DNA of 64,000 nucleotides from the NCBI GenBank assembly GCA_003952965.2, contig CM025849.1, positions 29,729,156-29,793,155 on the forward strand, given 5' to 3'. This document shows positions 12,270 through 24,323 of the stretch, piece after piece (positions within the stretch are counted from its first letter, which is position 1; the number at the start of each line of letters is the position of its first letter). Made by a program: the position numbers and the translations under genes. Source of the stretch: Morella rubra (Eukaryota > Streptophyta > Magnoliopsida > Fagales > Myricaceae). The notes beneath the pieces are model-generated. The model was given only the letters and a program-made list of their open reading frames with translations. It was not told the DNA's origin and made no database searches.

Positions 12270-15200
12270 ATGGCTGCTGCTAGCTTACTTCTCTCTCCCT
12301 TAATCGAAGGGTTTTTCGAAAAGGTGACCGCTCGCGAGTTTGTTGACTTCTTTCGACGACGGAAACTGAACGAAGATCTCTTAAACGACATGAAGATAGC
12401 AATGTTGTCCGTGAACGGAGTGCTCGAAGATGCGGAGGAAAAGCAAGTCAAAAGTCCTAGGGTGAAAACATGGCTTGATGAGCTGAAAGATGCTGTTTAT
12501 GAAGCGGAGGACATCTTGGACGAGATTGATACTGAAGCCTTGCGGTCCAAGTTGGATGCTGAATTCCAAACTACTGTCAGTAAGGTACGGAAATCCATCT
12601 CCACTTCTCTTAATCCTTTTGCCATGAAGATAGAACCAATATAAAAAGGATACTGAAGAGACTGGAATATTTAGTAAAACAAAAGGATGTCATTGGTCTA
12701 AAACAAGGCGTCGGAGAGAAGTCATCAGAAAAACGGCCCACGACTTCTTTGGTTGATGAATCTGGCATTTTTGGTAGGATTGAGGAGAAGAAGGAAATAG
12801 TTGAGTCGTTGCTCTCAGATGAAGTAAGTGGCAAGGGGTTGTGTGTGATTACTATTGTCGGCATGGGAGGTATTGGCAAGACCACCCTTGCTCAGCTTGT
12901 ATATGATGATAACAGGGTAAAAGAGCATTTTGACCTTAAAGCATGGGTTTGCGTTTCGAACGAGTTTGATGTCTTTGATATAACAAAAACAATTCTGGAG
13001 ACGGTGGGTTCATCAACAGATAGTGACAGAAAGGATCTAAATTTGCTTCAGGTTAAATTGAAAGAGAAAATAATGGGGAAAAAATTTCTCATTGTTTTAG
13101 ATGATGTTTGGAGTGAGAATTATGCTGATTGGGAGGCTTTAAGCAATCCGTTTACATATTGCAGGGTCATTGTAACCACACGGGGAGAACATGTTGCAGT
13201 AGCCATGCGCAGTGCTATAACTCATCGTCTAAAGCAGTTACCAGAAGAAGATTGCTGGTCATTATTTGCAAAACAGGCATTTCGTGAAGGTGACTTAGAG
13301 GCATATCCAAAACTACAAGTGATAGGTAGAGAAATTGTCAAAAAGTGTCATGGTCTACCTTTAGCAGCTAAGGCAGTTGGGTCTCTCCTATGGTCTAAAG
13401 TAGATATTAATGAATGGAATAAGATCTTGAAGAGTGAATTATGGGATTTGCAAAATGACATGGTTATTCCGGCGTTGAGGCTTAGTTATCAATACTTGCC
13501 ATTCCATCTAAAAAGGTGCTTTGCTTATTGTTCCATATTCCCCCAAGATTATGGTTTTGAAAAGGAGGAGTTAATTTTATTATGGATGGCAGAAGGTTTC
13601 TTGCAGCAATCTAAGGAAAAAACATTGGAACAAGTTGGTGATGATTATTTTTGTATCTGGTAGCAAGATCGTTGTTGCAACCCAAAGACACCTATCAATT
13701 TAGTTTTGTAATGCACGATCTTGTGAATGACTTGGCAAGACTTGTATCTGGACAATTCGTATTTAGGCTGGAAGGTGACAATTATTTGGAAATTCAGAAC
13801 ATGGCTCGCCACTTCTCAACTTTCAAGAAAAGCTTTGATGATGTTAAGAAGTTGGAGACGCTTTATAAAGCTAAAGGGATACGCACATTCCTACCAATAA
13901 ATGGTCGTGGGAAGCATATCTTAACTTATAAAGAGTTGATGCTTGATTTATTGCCAATGTTAAGATGTCTACGAGTACTCTCCTTGAGTGCTATGAAAAT
14001 GTGACTGCAGTAATTTGAAGAGCTCAAAGTCCCCTGCATAGATGGACTGCATAACAATTTTCAGCTTTTACTGGTAAGTATTCAGTTTTCGTTTTTCATT
14101 TTTCAACTAGCTATTGATGGTTTTAAGACGCTTGCCCTTCTTTTCAAATCATTCACTTCTAATTCAAGGAGCTCTTCCTTCAAACGACTAGGTCTCTCCT
14201 CTTCCACAAAAGGGGGTCTTGTAACTTTGCATAGCCATATGGTCTTTGTTGCTGGTCATTATTTGCATTTTCGTGAAGGTGAGGTGCATGTTGGGCAGCT
14301 TATGGTCCCCATTATTCCGGCTTTTAGTTGCCATCCATCTTGTTCTTATTGTTCCAGTAATCATGTCAACTCTATGTTGCCCAGAGATGCACAAACTCGT
14401 TAACTTACGTTATCTTGATCTTGAGGGAACTCCAATAAAGGAGATGCCAACAAATGGGTAGACTAAAATCTCTCCAGACTTTGACGAAGTTTATTGTCAG
14501 CAACCCTAGTGGATCAGGCATTGGAGAGTTGGGGAAACTTACGAGTCTCAGGGGAAAGCTTTCTATTTCTGAACTCCAAAACATTGGATCTCCTGCCTGG
14601 ATGCAAGCTTAAAGAACATCAAGTATCTTGAGATGTTGAAGCTGGAATGGAAAGCGGATAGTAACATTTCTGAAAGTCTTAAGTATGGTCGTATTGGACA
14701 GTCTCCAACCTCCTGCAAACTTTAAAGAGCTCACTATCAAATCCTACAGCGGTAGAAGTTTTCCAGATTGGGTCGGACGGTCTTCATTCTCTAAAATTAC
14801 GCATCTCAGTCTGTCCAATTGTAAATCTTGTCGTGTTGCCACCAATTTGGCAGCTACCCTCTCTGGAACATCTAGAGATTGATGTTTAATGCAATTGTTA
14901 CAATGGGCCCCGAGTTCTATGGCATTGGTTGTTTCCGATAAAGCCATTTGGAGCCTTGAAATCTCTCTGGTTTAGGATATGCCGGAGTGGGAGAAATGGA
15001 TGTCATGTTTCGGTGCTGAAAATGCCCTTTTTTACTAATCGATTATTTGTCAAGCTTTGCCCATCCATCTTCCTTCTTTATCTTGTTGGTGTTCAAGGAC
15101 TAAAAGACAGGAATTGCCAATTGTGCAGTTTAATCTTGTCTTTTGTCTAAGCTGAAGTTAGAGCTCCCAATGCACTTCAGCTTTCATCCCTTCACCTTGA

Positions 15201-15540
15201 GTTGACACAGTTGTGATTCAGGTCCCTTCCATTAGACTTCATCTCAAAGGCGGGATGTAGGAATTTCTCTCGAACAACAGAACACATTTAGTGGCCTTAG
15301 ATTGCCCTCTTTCGGAGGATTGCGTGCTCTTACAAGCCAAAGTCTGAGTTACAACAAGATTCATTCCAGAAATTGATCCTTTCCTGAAGGGGGCTTGCCT
15401 TCCAGAAAATTTATTGTGACAAACTAGCAGGATGGGATGGGGTTTGCAAAGCCAGAAGATGTTCCTTTAGAGGAGGGGTTGCTTCTTCTTAGTCTCTGGT
15501 TTTCCAAATCTTTGGACAAGAAGGGCCTTCTTCTCTGACC
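12270..15540 (+). pseudogene. CC-NBS-LRR disease resistance gene (RPP13-like 1 type), broken
   Basis: Intracellular immune receptor family that detects pathogen effectors. Read in order: a CC domain from the ATG at 12270 (MAAASLLLSPLIEGFFEK; EDAEEKQ and WLDELKDAVYEAEDILDE motifs); the NB-ARC domain at about 12749-13640 with P-loop GMGGIGKTT, kinase-2 KKFLIVLDDVW, VIVTTR, CHGLPLAAKAVG and CFAYCSIFPQDYGF; the VMHDLVNDLA motif near 13710; then LRR remains to about 15540 (LVNLRYLDLEGTPIKEMP near 14398; NFKELTIKSYSGRSFPDWVG near 14710). Breaks: a frameshift near 12630 between CC and NB-ARC, a small deletion in the RNBS-B region (about 13150), a second frameshift near 13650 before the MHD block, and repeated stops and shifts through the LRRs. 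The family normally encodes one long protein of over 1000 residues, so this copy is a pseudogene. An A-tract directly precedes the ATG. Confidence 0.9.
14238..14365 (+). repeat. Rearranged NB-ARC shard inside the LRR region
   Basis: The string TTGCTGGTCATTATTTGCA followed by TTTCGTGAAGGTGA occurs at 13252-13294 in the NB-ARC domain and again at about 14249-14282, where eight bases are missing between the two parts. The following bases (CATTATTCCGGC, then CTTATTGTTCCA) also echo 13460-13535. The segment is therefore a shortened second copy of NB-ARC sequence lying between the first and second LRR blocks. Confidence 0.6.
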
Positions 15541-17090
15541 AAGTGATGCAAGAATATTATCATCTGATGCATCTTTTAAGATTTTCTTAGATTTGTCACA
15601 GTGCTTATGCTGTCAAAGTATAGATTCTTTGGTTATAGTTAGAACTAGCTATTACTTTATCAATATGATTTACCATTTCTTTTTAACGTTTTCTTAACAC
15701 CATTATTTAATTAATCAGAATGGCTTGCCCACTCTTTCAATCGGCTCTGCTTCATCATTCGGAAACTACAATTCAAAGTCTATTCGGTCTCTACGATTCA
15801 GTCAACAAAGCTGGGGATGCTCAATTTCTATAGGATTTTTATTTCTGTAGGTCTCCATTTCACTATGCTATCCTGTATTCCTTATGGTTTCTTTTCTTTG
15901 TTCAGTTTTCACTCTATATATTGGATGTCAACGCTTCGAATCGAATTGTCTCAATCATGGATTTCTCTCCTAAGCAGAGCCATCTCCTGACTTTATAACG
16001 GACTCGGACTGGCATGGTTAGCTCTCTAGAGCTAGAACTTTTATCAATATCAAAGGTCAACAATAAGTACGTGAATTATTGAACTCTGATACTGAATTCT
16101 TTACAATACTTGTTTGTTGACCAGAAGATAATATATTTGATTCTTTCTTAAAGTGATTTTTAGGATTACATTTTTTGGGTTTGCTCTGCCCTTTCCTTTA
16201 TTTCTCGAGCATAGCCAAATGCTTCAAAATTCATTCTATCCTAACAGAATTTGAAGCATAAATCATAGTCCTTTTATAACCTCAAATCCAAGATCTTTCT
16301 GACCAAGTGAGCCAAGAATATTATCATCTGATGCACTTTTAAGCGGATTTTCTGTTTGTACTGCTTATGCTGTTATTTCTTTGTTTAGTTAGACATTGTG
16401 TTACCTTTTGATGAATAGGCACTCAAACTTATTAACAACCAACAGGAATCGTGTTCTGGTGGCAAACTTGGATCACAGGGAATTCCTTATGGTTTCTTTT
16501 ATTTGTTCAGTTTTCACTCTCAATATTGGCTGTCATACGCTTCGAATCAAATTGTCTCAATCCTGTGCGGATTTCACTCCTAAAGAGTCATCTCCTTACT
16601 TTGTATCGGAAGCCGGACTGGCAGGTTAGCTCTCTAGAGTTTGTACTTTTATTTGTACCGAAGGACAACAAGTAAGTGAATGATTGGCTTTTGATATTAA
16701 ATTATTTACAATATTTTTTTGTTGACTATAATATTATTTGATACATATTTAAAGGTGATTTTTAGGATAGCATTTTCCAGGTTTGCTCTGTCATTTCCTT
16801 TGGTTTCTCATTCTTTCCTAACATAATTTGAAGCATAAATCATAGTCCTTTTATAACCTCAAAGCCATGATCTTTGTGACCAAGTGACCCAAGAATATGA
16901 TCATGTGATGCACTTTTATGCAGATTATCTGTTTGTATTATGCTTATGCTGTTATTTCTTTAAGTGTAGTAAGACATTGTTTTACCTTTTGATGAATAGG
17001 CACTCAAACTTATTGACAACCAGCAAGACTCGTGTTCTGGTGGCAAACCGGGATCACAGGGAATAGCTGTTGAAGTGTACAATTCAAATT
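15536..17090 (+). repeat. Tandem copies of the resistance-gene 3' flank
   Basis: The sequence GACCAAGTGA followed by an AAGAATAT...ATCTGATGCA-like block recurs at 15537, 16301 and 16878. CCTTATGGTTTCTTTT plus the following 170 bases recur at 15877 and 16486. ACCTTTTGATGAATAGGCAC recurs at about 16402 and 16983, each followed by a near-identical 80-base block. Units are 580-760 bases. ORFs in this stretch (for example 16396-16675) are open by chance. It looks like a local tandem duplication of the terminal exon and intron region of the NBS-LRR gene. Confidence 0.75.
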
Positions 17091-17339
17091 TGTGGTTCAC
17101 CATCTATCTCTTTAAAGGTGCCACGGAGGAAAATCCTATCAGTGGCAATGTAGGATTCTTGCGGGTGCTATGTAAAAATCCTTGATGATTGATGGTGAAA
17201 AAAAATGGCAGGCCACCAAGTATCTGGCTGGCGCTGCACAATTGAAAGCTTCTGCAGTTTATGATACCTTCAGTTATCAGAATTTTGGACAATGAAACTT
17301 AAGCAGGGTTGTAGATAGTTATGTTATGTATCAATTAAA

Positions 17340-18320
17340 CAGTGCAGGTATGTTTTCAATGATGCTTCTTTCTTTACCCTTAGCATCACTTTTGTTTTTT
17401 AGTTCTGATTGCAAATGCACAGATGAAACTTGAAAACAAATAAGATACTTATCATTTTTAGATTTTTGCAGCTAATGCCATTGACATGGTCTAGGCAAAC
17501 AGGAATGCTTTGGTGAATAAAGGAGTGAAAGAAGGGCACTAGAAGTAGCAAGGAGGTCAGCAGAATTAGCAGGGTGCATGTGAACACTTGGAAGAAGAAA
17601 GCTGAGGAAGCTCAACCCACACCACGGAGACCACTACCACCCCAATTCGCAAAAGTCAGTGTGGATGCAGCAGTAAGGGATGACTACTCAACGGAAGCAG
17701 TTTTAAGGAGTTCCAATGGTGATGTGTTGCATGTAGCAGTAGAGAAAAATATCATGCCTTAGATGATTAGTTTTTATGTATTTATTATCTAAAGAATGAA
17801 CTTTAGGAAGAAATATGAACTTTGGTGGTGGCAAGGGACATCATGTTATGCAATCAATTGATGATCATGAGATTCAATGTGCGGGTGTAGATGTTTTGCC
17901 TTATGGTGTGAGAGGTATTATGTGTCTTGACTAGACTTTGATAATATTAGATTTTAGTTATGTTGTTTTTGTTTTTGGTTTGCAAGTTAGTTTTTGTAAA
18001 TTTGAGTTCTTCTATTTGTGTTTTGTGAGTCTATATGGTTTTCTATGTAACCACAGTATTCCTCCGCTATAAGTGAGGGTATTTAATAAAAATCGGAGGT
18101 ATCGTCCTCTTTCTTAAAAAAAAAAAAAATGTATTTGGTAATTCTCTCATGGTTTTGCTCTTTTCAATGCAAATTACAGATTGCTCTAAAAATGTGATTG
18201 TTTGGGGGCAATGACCGAGGAACCAAATGTGCAACCTGACGTTTGAATGCTGAGCATCATGGAGACGCCCCCACTGACACCCCAATATATCCAATTTCAC
18301 CTTTCCTTTCAAACTCCGAC
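17340..18320 (+). mobile_element. Retroelement fragment with RNase H-like segment, copy 1
   Basis: The open stretch at 17574-17762 would encode a peptide with WKKKAEEAQ, PPQFAKVSVDAAV and VLRSSNGDVLHVAVEKN, the pattern of the plant RVT_3 RNase H-like domain found at the C-terminus of LINE polyproteins, truncated after the first third. The same sequence, more decayed, is at 23080-23800, including the non-coding part downstream (ATATATCCA.TTTCACCTTTC near 18285 and 23758). No reverse transcriptase or poly-A tail is visible. The 17090-17340 stretch before it has no recognised content. Confidence 0.55.
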
Positions 18321-18664
18321 ATTACAGACATTGAGGTCAGGCATTTGTACCTGATGAGATCCTCGCGAGGCAGCCTGCAGAGGATTTCTGCCAAGACATA
18401 AGTTCTGATCAGAAAACTCCGTGCCCACATTCATCCTAGGAGAGTCTTAGATCAATATCGTATGAAATCACAATTGGCAAGCACCGAGCGGAGTTCTTTG
18501 CCAGGTGAAGAACTATGGGTGTGGAGATGGAGACAGTAGAGAGGCTTTGTGTTAGTTGAGGTTATATTGATTATTTTCATTTAAAATCTTTGTAAACTAT
18601 TCTGTTTGGTTTGTTGGAAACTATGGGAAAAAAAAATACCCGCTGGACTGGTGCATCTAGGCTT

Positions 18665-18692
18665 CTTTTTTTTTTTGTGTGTGTGTGTGTGT
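18665..18692. repeat. T-tract plus (GT)n microsatellite
   Basis: A run of T followed directly by about eight GT units; a simple sequence repeat. The flanks at 18320-18840 contain no recognised gene. Confidence 0.85.
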
Positions 18693-18849
18693 AGGGGATT
18701 TAAGGTTAAAGGGGCATAAACGGCTGAGATTAGAGAGAGCCATTACGTCTATTTCCGCTTTTTCTTCTTCTTTTTCTTTTTGAATGTTTTTTCTGCTGTT
18801 GCTGAGTACACAAAATGTAGGATTAGCCCATTCCATGCACTTCAAGATA

Positions 18850-19025
18850 TTAGACTTTTCGTAACGAAATTATAGGTGACAATTTTGTCACGAAAACAAG
18901 GTATTCGTGACGAAATTTGGTTTTCGTCACTGAAGTTGTCACAAAATTCATCATTAGGGACAAAATTTAAATTAATTTGGTCATGAAAAGAAAACTTTGG
19001 TGACGAATCGCCACTGTTGTTGTCC
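18850..19025. repeat. Cluster of GTGACGAAA / TTCGTCAC motifs
   Basis: About nine short copies of (T)TCGTGACGAAA-like and TTGTCACGAAA-like motifs in both orientations within 180 bases. This is the look of the subterminal array of a DNA transposon end (similar in style to, but different in sequence from, the CACTA ends elsewhere in this window). Terminal inverted repeats and target duplication were not found, so only a fragment is claimed. Confidence 0.5.
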
Positions 19026-19029
19026 AATA

Positions 19030-20378
19030 CACTGGTGGCCCTTGATGAAGTATTTTTCCTGTTTGGGTTGCAATTGTTACACCAAAACTATTGACCAAAT
19101 TTAATGTATGTAGTTATACCTACAAGTATACAAAAATTTGTAATACTCAACAGAGTCGAATCCATAGGGATTAAATTGTGTGATGAATAACTATGATTGA
19201 AAAATTAAATAAAATTGACTAAAAAAAAGAAAAATAAAATAAAATAAAGAAAAATTGTTTTGTTGATTTTAAGATTGCTTTTAAATAAAAAAAAATACTA
19301 AAATTTCAAGGATTCACTTAACAACTTATGATGCCTTTGGTTAGTTATACTCAATTGGATGAGAATGATGATTCTCTCCGACCGGACAATCTAACAATAA
19401 GCCCTCTAAAGAAATTCATATCATGGAATTTATGAATAATAAATGGTTAGATGATAAACCTCTAATTTCACATCCATTCAATGTATCCAGAAAATCACAA
19501 TGAATCAATAGGAATATATTCATGAGAAATTAATTTACCAATATAGAACCATTCGATTAAACAAAAATCATTTTATTACCTTGTTGATGATCAAAATAAC
19601 ATCACAAGCTATTAAACTTTACCTTTAACGTTAGTAAGAGAGTTCTAGTCTGACATCTTTACAATAAAAGCTATGAATTCCAAAAAAAAAAATATAACTA
19701 GAAAAGCAACAAAAGTGAAAAGTGTCAAAGTCCCCATTCTCCACCCCTTTTAAAGCTCTCCAATTTTAAGCGCATTTTTCACCCTAGAGACGTACGGATC
19801 TCGAAATCTTCGTGAAATCCAAAGTTGTAGATAATGCAAAGAGATTTCAAACGTGTATAGATCGCATTATTTGGATGACTAATGAATTAGTTATGAAGTT
19901 TCTAATAAATAAGTCTAGATACATGAATCTCTATCTGATTTAAAATTACTTCTTTAAATTCAAGTGTTGTTTCCCTCATTGTGTTGTTGGGTGGATTCTG
20001 TTCATCTGGGTATGGTAAAACCTCATTGTGGTATTGTATGAAAGCAATTCTTGAATTGTTTTTTTCTTTTTTCTTTTTGAATAATGAAATGATGAACGTA
20101 TCAAAAGGCTCATTCCTGCATCCTCAGTTGGGTAAACAGTTCTACTTGTGCTTTCTTTTTTCAACATAGTTCTACTTGTGCTTTCACTCTAATTTAAGTT
20201 TCAAGTTTTTCTTATTTCTTTTTCGCTATTCATTTTGCCTCGTTGTTTTAAGACACACTACAACACCTTATGGTTTCTAAAATGTATGAAGCAAAAGTAA
20301 AGGAAATGCCTAAACTCAGTTCTACTCTCAATACAATTAGGAAAGCTAAAAGCAATTTCATTTCCTTTTTTCAAGTGT
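19030..20378. other. AT-rich intergenic region
   Basis: No gene recognised. 19080-19960 has stretches typical of old dispersed plant repeats (for example the GAGTCGAATCCATAGGGATT string near 19153) but lacks diagnostic termini. Short ORFs on both strands near 19980-20169 overlap each other and have no recognisable content. Confidence 0.4.
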
Positions 20379-20940
20379 TTGAGAATTGCACCTGATAAAG
20401 CCATTTTTAATCGGCCTATTGCAAAGATCTACTGGGCCAAAAGCCCGAGGGAGCTAGACTCAAAGTCTAGTGCTTGGGACTGGTTGAAAGTCCAAACTCT
20501 CATTCCTTCCTCCTGCAAGCAAAATAACACACTAGAACTCAGAGTCCTCCCCGTAGGGGATTTCTCCGATGCCATTGTCAGTCATTATCGTCTAATCTCC
20601 TTTCTTTTTCTGATTTCTTGTTATCAGTGAGAGAGTTTTAGAGAGTGGATGCGTACCTTTTTCTCCTCATCTTCTTCTTCTTCTTCTTATACTCCCTTTT
20701 CATTGTTTGGGTCGGGGCTCCATTTGGGCTTTTGGCCTTATTGTTCCCCCGGTCAGTGTCACTTCTTCGACATTTTGAGTCTCATCCTGCATTTATTGAA
20801 GTTCGACATTGTCAGAATTGGTCTCCCCAAGATGATCCGAACCGACTCCCTTTTACCTTTCTTTTCTACCGTCCAGCTCTTCTGACAGTAACAAAGAATA
20901 ATCATAATTTCTTACGTCAGTTTCTTTACCGATAAAGCAT
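20379..20940 (+). other. Unassigned region with moderate coding look
   Basis: GC content rises relative to the flanks, with two consecutive open stretches (20379-20630 and 20645-20935). The second begins after a CTTCTTCTT-rich leader-like run. The translations show no motif I recognise and could be a relic of an exon or chance. I do not call a gene. Confidence 0.25.
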
Positions 20941-21399
20941 GGTTGTCAGTTTCCTTTATAGAACTCTGATCCCTATGGAGCACATATCATATCAAATGGG
21001 CTAATCCTTGTTCCACTATTTTTGGGCCTCAAGTTATGGGCTTTTGTTGTAGGAGAAATTTCTCCTCCATCAGCACCCATAATTATCCATCCCTAAAACA
21101 TTGCACCATTAGTAAGTTTTTTCTGTCAAATTAGACAGAAATTAATTATTTTTAAAAAATAAAATTACGATATGCCCTTAAATGTAATTGTTGATCATAC
21201 TTAAGCAATAACAAATATTCCTTCATAGGTATGAGTGATACTCCTATACTCTATTATGGACAACAAATGTTTTATTTGTTTTACCGTCTTGCATCAGTTT
21301 GGTATCACACACACGTTCTTTATTTGGCAGAATTCTAGTTGGTCAACATGAATAATTGAAGGGATAGATCTATGCCCCACTTCAGATTTAGCTCAAAAA

Positions 21400-21860
21400 A
21401 GTTATGGAGACATCTCTGTTAGGAAAACATCAAAAATTAAATTGAACCTATAACTTTTTATTTGTTTAATTACACCCCATAAATTTTAAAAGATATCAAT
21501 GCTCGCCATCCTTTCGATTTGACCGTTAAACTATATGAAAAATTATTAAAATGCCCTTCAAGAAAAAATTAGAAAAAATAAAAATGATATATAAATGGGA
21601 AAAATACACTTTTTGCACCCCAACTGTTGGGGTACATTATACACGAACTTTGCATCTCATATTATCAATTTGGTGACATTTCGCCCCTCAACTACAACTT
21701 ACTTACAGATTACACCCTGACGTCAAGATTTCAGTCATTTTGGAAGAAAAAGCGTGTACGTGACATGCACGTGACTTATGATGACATTTTATGCCCCTTT
21801 TACCCATTGGGAAAAAAATACACTTTTCGCCCCCAACTATTGAGAAACTGACACATTGCC
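21400..21860. repeat. Dispersed repeat-like sequence with internal duplication
   Basis: GGGAAAAATACACTTTTTGC followed by an ACCCCAACTGTTG block at about 21597 is repeated imperfectly at about 21808. The surrounding text (lines of the type ATGCCCTTCAAG, TACACCCTGACGTCA) resembles high-copy non-coding repeats found in plant genomes. A stretch of similar style is at 45060-45420. No transposon termini could be fixed. Confidence 0.4.
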
Positions 21861-22079
21861 ACCTATATTACCAATTAGTTTTTGAATTTTCTAATGCTGT
21901 CAACATATTAATAAATTCAATCAATGACCCAGATAAAATTAGTTAATGCATTGATGGTGAGTTAAAAAAAGAAAAAAAAACAATTAAGCCATTAATATAT
22001 TGTTTAATTCAATCGAGGTTATTGATGGAATTCATTAATGTATTGGCAACATCAAAACCCTTGTTAGGACATGTTAGGA

Positions 22080-22675
22080 CTGGCTTTAGACCAAATCCTT
22101 CTCTAATAATGCGATGGCTGAATGTGAACTACTTATTAGAACCTTAAGCTTAGATCCTAACCGAACCCTATGAAACTAGCTGAGTTAGAATCCTAATAGG
22201 AAAATCCTAATAGATCCTAATAAATGGCTCTGATTCTGCTACTGCATTAATGAGTTATATCGACAATTAACCATTAAGAATTCGTCCACTCTATTTTTTA
22301 TTTAAAAATAATAATTTAATCTAGACTGTCCATAGAAGTCATTAATCCAATGGTTGAATGTGAACCATTTATTAGAACCTCTTTGGACTTTAAACTTAGG
22401 ATCCTAACCGAACCTGATTAAACGAGTTGAGTTAGAATTCTAATAGGTCCTAATAAACGGCTCTTATTCCGCTACCCCATTAATGAGTTATATCAATGGT
22501 CCATATTGAATTAGTTAGCCAATTAAGGATTTACCCGTTCTATTTTTTTCTAATATCATTATTTAAATAATTTAATCTAGACCGTTCATAGAAGTCATTA
22601 ATCGGTGAGTGAATGTGGATTATTTATTAGAATCTCATAGGACCTTAAGCTTAGGATCCTAACCGATCTACTGTT
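22080..22675 (+). repeat. Satellite-like tandem repeat, about 250-bp unit
   Basis: Slightly more than two units. GGATCCTAACCGAACC-like strings occur at about 22155, 22399 and 22654; CATTAATGAGTTATATC at about 22244 and 22480; TTTAATCTAGAC followed by CATAGAAGTCATTAAT at about 22316 and 22570. Unit spacing is about 240-255 bases. 22680-23080 after it shows no gene. Confidence 0.8.
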
Positions 22676-23079
22676 TGATAATGAAGAATAGAAGTTAAAA
22701 GAAAGAAATATTATCCGTTCGGGAAGAAAATCGAATCCTTCAAAACTAATCATATCAAATTCAGAGCAGACAAGTATATTTGGAGAAAAAACAAAGCGGG
22801 TTTACATATCTAAATTTTGGTCAAGAAAATAATAATAAAATAATTACAAAATAATCTTTCTCTTGACATCAAATATCTCTTTCCATTATAAAGTAACAAA
22901 ATTAAAAGCAAGAAGATATTTTAGACAATTGTATATGACTCGAGGTTCGCTCTCCATGCACTCACACGACGTGTCCGTTCCTGATCTGTGCAAGTCCATT
23001 ACTGCCTAGTGCTTGGCAGCTTCCCGTGTGATCAATATAACGTAGCTATACGTCCAGTTTAGAAGTGAATCTGATTTTA

Positions 23080-23800
23080 TTAAGATACTCAGCATTTTCA
23101 GATTTTTGCAGATCATAAAGCCGTTGACATGGTCTAGGCAAACAGGAATGCTTTGGTGAATAAAGGAGTCAAAGCGGGGCACTAGAAGTAGCAAGGAAGG
23201 TCAGCAGAATTAGCTGGGTGCATGTGGACAAATTTTGGAAGAAGAAAGTTGCAGAAGTTCAACTCAGGCCATGGAGACCACCACCACCCCAATTCGTTTA
23301 AATAGATGTCAATACAGCAGTAAGGGATGACTACTCGGTAGAAGTAGTTTAAAGGAATTCCAATGGTGATGTGTTGCATGCAGCAGTAGAAAAAAATATC
23401 AAGCGTGAGATTATAAGTTTCTATGTATTTCTTATATTTGGTAATATGACGGCAAATTTATTAGTTAAAAAAGAGACTTTTGAAAGGAACGTGAACTTTG
23501 GTGGTGATGAAGGATATCATGTTAAGCAGTTAGTTGCTGATAATCAGATTCAATGTGTGAGTTTAGACTTTTTTACCTTATGGTATGAGAGTTATTCTGC
23601 GTTAGGTGGCGCATTTAATAATTCTGGCATGGTTTTGCCTATAACATTCCGTAGCACTTTCTGTAATTTTCTGTTTTTCTGGTAGGAGTATCCAAAAACC
23701 TCCAACCATTGAATTTGAAATGAAACTACAGATGTGATGGTTTGTGGGCATACCCTAATATATCCAGTTTCACCTTTCTTTTCAAAATCCGGGAGTTCAC
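23080..23800 (+). mobile_element. Retroelement fragment with RNase H-like segment, copy 2
   Basis: Second copy of the sequence at 17340-18320. GACATGGTCTAGGCAAACAG and TGGTGATGTGTTGCATG are shared. Here the RNase H-like frame is broken by small indels and a stop (TTCGTTTAAATAG near 23292). Between copies the downstream part has diverged more, and copy 2 contains an extra block near 23590-23700. Confidence 0.6.
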
Positions 23801-24065
23801 ACACAATATGAAATAAAATTTTAATTAAATTAATTTGGATGGCTAGAAGTTTATTATTAGAAATAAATTTATTTATTTATTGAAAAATAATAATTAAGTT
23901 AAATTCTAATTAAGAGTTTGTAGGCTGTAGCTTATAAATACAAGTTTGTGTATTGTATCAACATAGTTGTAAGATTAAGAATAGGCCAAAATTTTTTACG
24001 GTGGATTGAATTTTTTCGAATTGCCGAATGATAAGAGATATGAAATTTAAAAATAAATAAATAAA

Positions 24066-24083
24066 TACACACACACACACACA
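24066..24083. repeat. (CA)n microsatellite
   Basis: Nine or more CA units after a run of AAATAAATAAATAAATA. A second simple tract, about 26 T, lies at 24206-24231, inside the leader of the PPR gene. Confidence 0.85.
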
Positions 24084-24323
24084 CCTGTTATTAAATTTTT
24101 TTATTTATCGATAATTGTATTCATCCCAATATTGTTTAAATTCATCCATTGGCTCTCTAAACTCTCTTGGGTAATTGAATCATTTTCGATTTGTTCAATT
24201 CATCACTTTTTTTTTTTTTTTTTTTTTTTTTGTCTGGGCCATCTATTTGATATTTCTTATTTTAGGACATTCGCAGAAAGTTTGCTCTCATGCCAAATTC
24301 AGCTGTTAACAGCGGAAGAAAGC

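Noticed and set aside
16396..17066. Short ORFs with similar translations, possible small gene family
   Set aside because: Explained by tandem copies of non-coding resistance-gene flank; the frames are not conserved between copies.
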